A stretch of DNA of 11,557 bases from Chloroflexota bacterium (lineage in GTDB: Bacteria; Chloroflexota; Anaerolineae; Aggregatilineales; Aggregatilineaceae): NCBI GenBank assembly GCA_016234525.1, contig JACRBK010000001.1:1-11557 (forward strand), written 5' to 3'. Positions 6,270-11,557 of this stretch are shown one piece after another. Both the position numbers and the translations under genes were made by a program. Numbering within the stretch: the first letter of the stretch is position 1; each line of letters begins with the position of its first letter. The notes under the pieces are model-generated. The model made no database searches, had not been told where the DNA came from, and saw only the letters and a program-made list of their open reading frames with translations.

Positions 6270-7844
6270 TCACTCGCGGCGGGGCAGCGAGAAAGAGAAC
6301 GTCGCGCCGCCGCCGGGGTTATTCTCCGCCCAAATCTGGCCGCCGTGCGCCGTGATCACGGCGTGAGCCAGGTACAGCCCCAGGCCGGTTCCCTGGGCTT
6401 TGTGCGTCAGGCTGCTGCCCACCCGGTAAAAACGCTCAAACACCTTCTGCAATTGATCCGGCGGCAGGCCGATCCCCTCGTCGCTGACAGAGACGGACAC
6501 TTGCTCCGCCGTGAAACTGCCGCAGAGGGTGATCGTGCCGCCGTTAGGTGAATACTTGATCGCATTGCTCAACAGGTTATCCACCACCTGCCGCAGCCGG
6601 GTATGATCCCCCTGAATAACCGGGAAATGAGGCGGGAACTCAGCGCGCAGCACGTGCCTATCGGTCTGCGTCGTGAATCGATCAATCGCCTGCTGTGCAA
6701 TTGTGGCCAGACTCACATCGTCCAGGTTCAGGCGCATCCCCTCTGCCTGAAGTTTGGACGCGGCGAGCAGATTCTCGATCAGTTCGGTCAACCGGTCGGC
6801 TTCTTCTTCGATGACCGTCAGGCCGTTACGGATCGTCGCCTGATCCCAATCGGCATCCTCGCGGCTGAGCGCGTCGGCATAACCTTTGATCAGCGCCACC
6901 GGGGTTTTGAGTTCGTGTGATACCACCGAGATAAAGGTAGATTTCAGCCGCTCCGCTTCGCGGAAATGGGTGATGTCGCGCACATTGCCGATCACATTTT
7001 GCAGACCGCCGCCGGGTTTGCTGAGCGGCGCATAGGTGATCCCCACGCTGAGCAGGGTGCCGTCCAGCCGTTCGAGATCGCCCTCAATATACAGGGTGTC
7101 TACCGGCGAATCCCCATTCACGCGGCGCGGCCAACCGCCCGCTACCGCCTGCGCCAGGTCCGGCCCGATCTCGCGGCGTTTCCAACGGACCACCACATCA
7201 TGAGGCCGCCCCGTCACCTGCTCGACCTGCCAGCCCGTCATGCGGCTGAGCGCGCGATTCCAGCGTTCGATGCGCAGTTCAGAATCGAGGATCATCACGC
7301 CGTCCGCGCTGTAATCCAGAATCGCCGCGAGGCGCTGGCGTTCCTGGTTGGCGAACTCGTACATGCGCGCGTTGCTCACCGCAATAGCCGCTTGATCGGC
7401 GAAACTTTGCAGCAGCAGATAATCGTTCTGGCCCGGCGATCCGGCATAGGAGCGGAAAATAAACAGGATGCCCAACATCTGATCCGCGACGATCATCGGC
7501 AGTGAGACGACCTGCCGTAAATTCAGGTTGAGCGTGCGCGCGACCCGGCGCAGCCGCGCCTGAAATTGCAGCACATCGTCCTCAGATTCAGGGCGGCGGC
7601 TCAGTTCTTCGAGCAGCGGATCAAAAAGATGGGCGTGTTCCAGATCCAGGCCGATCACGGCGCGGATCGTATACGCCTCACCCTCTCGCAGGGCGATCAA
7701 GCCTACCTCTCCCGCCAACATCGAGGTGGCGGCTTGCAGCACCATGCGCAGCACTTCCCCCAGGTCAAGCTGAGCGGTGATCGCGCGGCTGATATTGAGC
7801 AGGTGATCGCGCTGGCGAACACGAAAGTCGGGCAGCAAAAACAT
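6270..7844 (-). CDS. Soluble GAF-PAS sensor histidine kinase
   Basis: A 524-residue kinase that should autophosphorylate on histidine and pass the phosphate to a response regulator. Domains in order: GAF-like sensor (about 15-160), PAS (about 170-295, with the N-V-R-D-I end), HisKA (300-365) with H310 in SHELKTP, and HATPase (about 410-522). All ATP-binding boxes are canonical: N423 and N427 in DNLLSNA, D455 in SDEGIGL, an F-E-R-F box at 469-472, and GTGLGL at 485-490. No membrane segment is visible, so it probably senses a cytoplasmic signal. On the minus strand AGGA lies 8 nt before the ATG. No response regulator is encoded in the window. The gene lies downstream of the ADP-ribosylglycohydrolase with a 133-bp gap, so it may have its own promoter. 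Confidence 0.93.
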   Translation of the reverse strand: MFLLPDFRVRQRDHLLNISRAITAQLDLGEVLRMVLQAATSMLAGEVGLIALREGEAYTIRAVIGLDLEHAHLFDPLLEELSRRPESEDDVLQFQARLRRVARTLNLNLRQVVSLPMIVADQMLGILFIFRSYAGSPGQNDYLLLQSFADQAAIAVSNARMYEFANQERQRLAAILDYSADGVMILDSELRIERWNRALSRMTGWQVEQVTGRPHDVVVRWKRREIGPDLAQAVAGGWPRRVNGDSPVDTLYIEGDLERLDGTLLSVGITYAPLSKPGGGLQNVIGNVRDITHFREAERLKSTFISVVSHELKTPVALIKGYADALSREDADWDQATIRNGLTVIEEEADRLTELIENLLAASKLQAEGMRLNLDDVSLATIAQQAIDRFTTQTDRHVLRAEFPPHFPVIQGDHTRLRQVVDNLLSNAIKYSPNGGTITLCGSFTAEQVSVSVSDEGIGLPPDQLQKVFERFYRVGSSLTHKAQGTGLGLYLAHAVITAHGGQIWAENNPGGGATFSFSLPRRE

Positions 7845-7917
7845 GGCAGTGATCCTACCTCAAACGCTTGATCGGGGTACTAATCAGGACGTGGCAAACA
7901 ACACCCCTACAGAATCT

Positions 7918-7926
7918 ATTGTAGCA
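7918..7926 (-). promoter_or_regulatory. Candidate extended -10 promoter of the GAF-PAS kinase
   Basis: On the minus strand TGCTACAAT (7926-7918) fits an extended -10 element (TGn plus TATAAT with one mismatch). No good -35 is present, as expected for that class. It predicts a leader of about 67 nt. The element overlaps a small inverted repeat, CTACA (7908-7912) with TGTAG (7920-7924), which could be a regulator site or a weak hairpin. Confidence 0.35.
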
Positions 7927-7977
7927 TGGCGGATCACAGCCTCGGAAGATCAACGGAAATTTCTGATGAAGCTCTTA

Positions 7978-8904
7978 TTATAAGGAGGGCGAATCTTCAA
8001 ACGGCCAGGCGGGCAGCGCTTCGCGGTAATCGCGCCACTGCGCGGGGATGCTCTCTACTCCCGCTGACAGCACCACGATCCCGCCGACGATGGCGCAGGT
8101 GGTATCAATATCGCCCTGTCCGCTGGCGGTCAGCCACAGCGCCTCGTGATAACTGCCTAACTGTTCCCCGGCACACCACAGTGCGAAGGGAACCGTATCT
8201 TGTGCGGTCACGCGGCTGCCGTTGCCCAACACCGCTACCGCGTTTTCGGCAGAAGTCCCCGCCGGAATATCACGCGCGCGCAGCAGACCATCCCGCACTT
8301 TGCTGGCAGGAACCAGCGGCAGCACCTGGGTAATAAAGTGCGCCCGCGTCGTATGCGGATCAGTCCCACGCTGCCGCCAGGCTAACGCCGCCGCCACTGC
8401 GACGGCAATGGTCCCGGCAACGGCTTCAGGGTGCGTATGCGTCACTTCGGCTGAGCGGCGAGCGTGTTCGACTATCGCATCAAGATCATCCGCGAAATAA
8501 GCCCCCACCGGGGCCGCGCGCATCGCCCCGCCGTTGCCATACGATCCCTGCCGCCCGAACAGGCTCGGCGCGAGCGTGCGCCACGAAGCCCCCTGGCGCA
8601 GCGCGGGAAGCAGGCTGCGCATCGCCATACCATAGCCGCGTGACAGTTCATAGTGATCGGCAAAACTGCGCGCCAGCCGGTCCTGATCGATCCCGGCGAA
8701 CTTGCGCAGGCTGTAAAAAATCGACAGCGCCATATTGGTGTCATCGGTGAAATACCAGGGCGGGCCGGGCAGTTTGCGCGCTTCGAGAATCCGCTCAATG
8801 ATGGGCGGAGGCAAAAACAAACACTGTCCAAAAGCGTCGCCGACTGACAGCCCTTCGAGGGCGCAGCGCGCAAGTTCCAACCGTTCGATATGAGAAGGGG
8901 GCAT
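7978..8904 (-). CDS. ADP-ribosylglycohydrolase family protein (DraG/ARH-like)
   Basis: A 308-residue hydrolase of the family that removes ADP-ribose from proteins or small molecules using two magnesium ions. The metal ligands are all present: T53-D54-D55-T56 (FTDDTNM) near the N-terminus and D265-I-D267-T268 near the C-terminus. Other family blocks are GLSVGDAFG (18-26), GSYGNGGAMR (120-129) and THTHPEA (155-161). Length and motif spacing are normal, so it should be active. Its substrate is unknown: no ADP-ribosyltransferase, nitrogenase gene or toxin is nearby, so a DraG role in nitrogen fixation is not supported. I chose ATG 8904; a GTG at 8919 would add five residues, but the only Shine-Dalgarno-like GGTGA overlaps that GTG. 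The gene starts 38 nt below a strong terminator, so its transcription is not obvious. Confidence 0.88.
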   Translation of the reverse strand: MPPSHIERLELARCALEGLSVGDAFGQCLFLPPPIIERILEARKLPGPPWYFTDDTNMALSIFYSLRKFAGIDQDRLARSFADHYELSRGYGMAMRSLLPALRQGASWRTLAPSLFGRQGSYGNGGAMRAAPVGAYFADDLDAIVEHARRSAEVTHTHPEAVAGTIAVAVAAALAWRQRGTDPHTTRAHFITQVLPLVPASKVRDGLLRARDIPAGTSAENAVAVLGNGSRVTAQDTVPFALWCAGEQLGSYHEALWLTASGQGDIDTTCAIVGGIVVLSAGVESIPAQWRDYREALPAWPFEDSPSL

Positions 8905-8921
8905 AACAGACCATCTCACCC

Positions 8922-8965
8922 AAAAAACAGCAAAACAACAAAAAGGGGCGAAGTTTTCGCCCCTT
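8922..8965 (-). terminator. Strong intrinsic terminator of the aminotransferase gene
   Basis: Arms 8943-8952 and 8956-8965 form a perfect 10-bp stem with a 3-nt loop. Read on the minus strand it is followed by TTTTTGTTGTTTTG and then a further T6 (8927-8922). It begins 26 nt after the aminotransferase stop. Only the minus strand has the T-tract. Confidence 0.85.
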
Positions 8966-8991
8966 ACGATACATCAAAAGAGGGGAAATTG

Positions 8992-10326
8992 CTACAGAAG
9001 GTCTTCTTCGGCGCGCGCGATGGCGTGCTCAAAGATCAGCAGGGCTTCATCGATGAGTTCTTCAGTCACGTTCAGCGATGGAACCAGCCGGATCGTATTC
9101 ACCCCGCAGCCCAGGATCAAGAGGCGTTCTTCATAAGCGTGATCGACCACCGCGTTTCGGATGTCGGCGGCGCGTTCGCGCGTTTCGCGGCTGTGGACGA
9201 ACTCGATCCCGATCATCAACCCTTTGCCGCGTACATCGCCAATGCTGGGATGCCGGGACTGCATCTCGCGCAGTTTTGCCATCGTGTAATCACCCATGCG
9301 GGCACAGTTATCGATCAGGCCGTTTTTCAACAGGTCGAACGTGGCGATACCTGCCGCGCAGCTAATCGGGTTGCCGCCGAAGGTGCTGGCGTGCGCGCCC
9401 GGCGCCCAGGTCTGCATGATCTCGCGGCGCGCGATGATCCCGCCGAGCGGCATCCCGCTGGCGATGCCCTTCGCCGTGCAGATAATATCGGGTTTGATAT
9501 TCCAGTGATCTACGCCCCACCATTTGCCGGTGCGCCCCATGCCTGACTGCACTTCATCCATAATCATCAGGATGCCGTAGCGGTCGCAAATGTCGCGCAG
9601 CCCCTGCAAAAATCCGTCCGGCGGGACCACATAACCGCCCTCGCCCTGAATCGTCTCGACCAGAATCCCGGCGACTTCTTTGGGGGGCACTATCGTGCGG
9701 AAAATCTCTTGTTCTATATAATTTAAGACCGCCTGGCCCTGGTCTTTGCAGCCGTCAGCATTCAAGATCGGGTGATAGGAATCGGGATAGGGAACATGCG
9801 TGATTCCCGGCAGGAGCGGGAAGAAATCCTCACGCTGGACCACCTTGCTCGCCGTAAAACTGAGCGCGCCCATCGTGCGGCCATGAAAACCGTGCAAAAA
9901 CGCAATAAACCGACCCCGTTCCGTATAATAACGGGCCAGTTTCGCCGCCGCTTCAATCGCTTCGGCCCCACTGTTGCCAAAAAAGACCATCGCCTCATCA
10001 TCGAACGGGGCCACTGAACACAACCGCTCGGCCAGTTCGATCTGCGGCAGGTAATAAAAATCTGTACCTGACATATGAATAAATTTTTCAGCCTGCTCCT
10101 GGATCGCCCGAACAACATTCGGGTGAGAATGGCCGGTGGACGTGACTGCGATCCCGGTCGTAAAGTCAAGGTAACGGTTGCCATCGACGTCCCACACAAA
10201 ACTGCCCTCGCCGCGTGCCATGACGAACGGGTAGCCGCGTGTGTAAGAGGGCGAAATCACCACCGAATCGCGCTCGATCAGAGCCTGTGCATGGGGGCCA
10301 GGTAAAACCCGGGTCGGTGCTGCCAT
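8992..10326 (-). CDS. Class III PLP-dependent aminotransferase (acetylornithine/GABA aminotransferase-like)
   Basis: A 444-residue fold-type I enzyme using pyridoxal phosphate. The cofactor lysine is K286 (CTAKGIASG), the aspartate that holds the pyridine nitrogen is D257 (IMDEVQSGMGRTG), the phosphate-binding G-N-S-G-A-E is at 117-122, and T315-F-G-G-N-P is the conserved loop contributed by the partner subunit. An N-terminal block with Y-P-x-x-x-x-x-G-E-G-x-x-x-x-D-V-D-G-N (32-50) and H-S-H-P (66-69) is typical. The family acts on omega-amino groups of GABA, ornithine or related compounds, but archaeal relatives with very similar layout include amino-acid racemases, so the reaction is not certain. 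GAGGAG (10341-10336) lies 9 nt before the ATG. No arg or gab genes are adjacent. A strong promoter lies upstream and an intrinsic terminator downstream, so it can be a one-gene transcript. Confidence 0.92.
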   Translation of the reverse strand: MAAPTRVLPGPHAQALIERDSVVISPSYTRGYPFVMARGEGSFVWDVDGNRYLDFTTGIAVTSTGHSHPNVVRAIQEQAEKFIHMSGTDFYYLPQIELAERLCSVAPFDDEAMVFFGNSGAEAIEAAAKLARYYTERGRFIAFLHGFHGRTMGALSFTASKVVQREDFFPLLPGITHVPYPDSYHPILNADGCKDQGQAVLNYIEQEIFRTIVPPKEVAGILVETIQGEGGYVVPPDGFLQGLRDICDRYGILMIMDEVQSGMGRTGKWWGVDHWNIKPDIICTAKGIASGMPLGGIIARREIMQTWAPGAHASTFGGNPISCAAGIATFDLLKNGLIDNCARMGDYTMAKLREMQSRHPSIGDVRGKGLMIGIEFVHSRETRERAADIRNAVVDHAYEERLLILGCGVNTIRLVPSLNVTEELIDEALLIFEHAIARAEEDLL

Positions 10327-10427
10327 AGATGAACTCTCCTCAAAATCTTCCTAATTTTAAAATTGTTTTTATCCCTAGGCGGCAAACGGCGCCCCAATAG
10401 GAATAGAAACGTTGCCAGTTAGTTTCG

Positions 10428-10456
10428 ATTATCGTGGTTGCGCGGTGAGATGGCAA
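10428..10456 (-). promoter_or_regulatory. Promoter of the aminotransferase gene
   Basis: On the minus strand TTGCCA (10456-10451), a 17-bp spacer and GATAAT (10433-10428) each match consensus at 5 of 6 positions. Transcription should start near 10421, giving a leader of about 95 nt. It begins 20 nt after the stop of the upstream kinase, with no terminator visible between them, so read-through from the kinase is also possible. Confidence 0.65.
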
Positions 10457-10475
10457 GGTATCGTTCTACACTATT

Positions 10476-11557
10476 TCAGCCGCTCAAATCAGGATCGCTG
10501 ACCCGAATTCGCGCCGTAAAAGTGCAGCCCGCACCGGGAACACTTTCGACGGTCAGTTCGCCCTGGTGAAGTTCGATGATCCGGCGCGCCAGGGTCAGTT
10601 CGAGTCCGGTACTCAGAAAGTCGCCTTCGCTGGGGCGGAAAAACGGTTCAAACACATACGGCAGTTGTTCCGCCTGAATACCAGGGCCGGAATCGCGGAT
10701 TTTGACCACTGCCCACTGTATATTCTGATCGGCCTGGATCGACAGGTGCAGCCGCACCTCGCCCCCCGTAGGTGTAAACGTGATGGCGCTCGACAGCAGG
10801 TGGTTAAAACTTTGGACAAGCCGCTGATAGTCCGCCAAAATAGTGAGCGGGTTGGGCAAGATGTCGGCCAGCAGCCGCACCTGTTTTCGCTCCGCCCCGG
10901 CCCGCTGGATCGAGAGAGCCGCATTTAGCACATGCTGCAACATAAGATTTTTGCGCTCGACCTGGATGTCATTCCGCAAGAAATGCGCCAGACTCACCAG
11001 GTCTTCGACCAGTTCAGCCATATCGTCAGTGGCTTTGCGAATGATGCCGAGATGGTCCATCGATCGTTCGGGTTGGCGCTCTAAGAGATAGAGCCGTGCC
11101 TTCAGGTTAGAGAGCGGACGGCGAAATTCGTGGGCGGCGTGGGTGATGAACCGTTCTTTTTGTTCCTGCACCGCCCGCTCCTGGCTGATGTCGCGCACGA
11201 CATGCACTACCCCTAACACCTCCCCAGAAACATCAATGACCGGGTACACCTGGATCATAGCGTCAAACAGACTGCCGTCGCGCCGCTGCAAGCGCAGATC
11301 CTCGTGCCAACTTGCTTTTTTGCTGAGCGCCAGCCGGAAACGGCTTTCGGCTTCAATCACCCGCGCCGGTTCATTGGCGGACAGGATTTTTGTATAGATT
11401 TCTTGCGTGTGCTGCACATATTCTTCGGCAGAATAACCCAACATCTGGTACAGCGACGGGTTCACAAACTTCAGTTGGCTCTGCTCGCGATAGAGTACAC
11501 CTTCTTCCATCGCTTCAAGAATCGTCCGCAGGCGGGCGCGTTCCTGGTCCAATTCGC
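10476..11557 (-). CDS. PAS sensor histidine kinase with degenerate ATP-binding domain (5' end outside window)
   Basis: The frame stays open through the right edge, so the protein continues upstream; the TTG at 11552 lies within a helical linker and is unlikely to be the start. Numbering from that TTG codon: PAS with PAC motif (8-125), HisKA (131-195) with H141 in AAHEFRRPL, and a HATPase domain (about 240-350). The catalytic boxes deviate: the N-box reads N-H-L-L-S-S-A (250-256), so the two usual asparagines are H251 and S255; the G2 box reads S-T-G-L-E-L (314-319) instead of GTGLGL; the HExxT residue is R145. D287 of the G1 box (DSGPGI) and F-E-P-F-F are kept. The frame and flanking regions are intact, so this is divergence, not a frameshift. 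It may be a weak kinase, or a pseudokinase that modulates another kinase. No response regulator or membrane segment is visible. Confidence 0.9.
   Translation of the reverse strand, partial: ELDQERARLRTILEAMEEGVLYREQSQLKFVNPSLYQMLGYSAEEYVQHTQEIYTKILSANEPARVIEAESRFRLALSKKASWHEDLRLQRRDGSLFDAMIQVYPVIDVSGEVLGVVHVVRDISQERAVQEQKERFITHAAHEFRRPLSNLKARLYLLERQPERSMDHLGIIRKATDDMAELVEDLVSLAHFLRNDIQVERKNLMLQHVLNAALSIQRAGAERKQVRLLADILPNPLTILADYQRLVQSFNHLLSSAITFTPTGGEVRLHLSIQADQNIQWAVVKIRDSGPGIQAEQLPYVFEPFFRPSEGDFLSTGLELTLARRIIELHQGELTVESVPGAGCTFTARIRVSDPDLSG

Noticed and set aside
7978..8904. DraT/DraG or toxin-antitoxin style ADP-ribosylation pair
   Set aside because: No ADP-ribosyltransferase, NADAR or macrodomain protein is encoded in the window, so only a lone hydrolase is supported.
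8890..9546. 218-codon plus-strand open frame
   Set aside because: It runs through the aminotransferase terminator and opposite its conserved C-terminal half.
10353..10364. Perfect 12-bp AT palindrome AATTTTAAAATT as a regulator binding site
   Set aside because: It lies downstream of the predicted promoter and is made only of short A and T runs, so chance is likely; no second copy was seen.
1..11557. CRISPR array, tRNA, rRNA, insertion sequence or phage remnant
   Set aside because: No regularly spaced direct repeats, cloverleaf, rRNA core sequence, transposase or integrase motif was found on either strand.

Overview
The window reads as chromosomal DNA of a GC-rich bacterium, most likely a member of the Chloroflexota (Anaerolineae or a related class). 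This rests on gene content rather than a marker gene: a long CpXC-domain protein, soluble multi-domain histidine kinases, and a class III aminotransferase of the type shared with archaea. No rRNA, tRNA, CRISPR array, insertion sequence or phage gene was found. Eight genes are covered, six complete from first to last codon with good confidence and two cut by the window ends (one at each edge), plus a second permease that makes nine coding features in total.

Left part (1-3611, + strand): the last 50 codons of an unidentified protein, a hairpin, then a CUT1-type ABC import operon: a secreted solute-binding protein, an intercistronic hairpin, and two permease subunits whose genes overlap by 8 nt. 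No ATPase gene is present, so the transporter must borrow one from elsewhere. A C-rich double inverted repeat fills the gap to the next, convergent gene.

Middle (3745-6263): a minus-strand CpXC protein of unknown function and a divergent plus-strand cation diffusion facilitator. The latter has a near-consensus promoter that lies inside the longest possible reading frame and so fixes the start at 5340.

Right part (6270-11557, all minus strand): read in the direction of transcription, a PAS histidine kinase (start outside the window), a class III aminotransferase, an ADP-ribosylglycohydrolase and a GAF-PAS histidine kinase. A strong intrinsic terminator follows the aminotransferase. Neither kinase has a response regulator beside it. 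The two differ sharply: the 6270-7844 kinase has all canonical ATP-binding boxes, while the kinase at the right edge has lost the N-box asparagines, two G2-box glycines and the usual HExxT residue, and may be a degenerate or regulatory pseudokinase. This is the most striking point in the window. No coherent new multi-gene system could be supported; the findings are single-gene or regulatory oddities.
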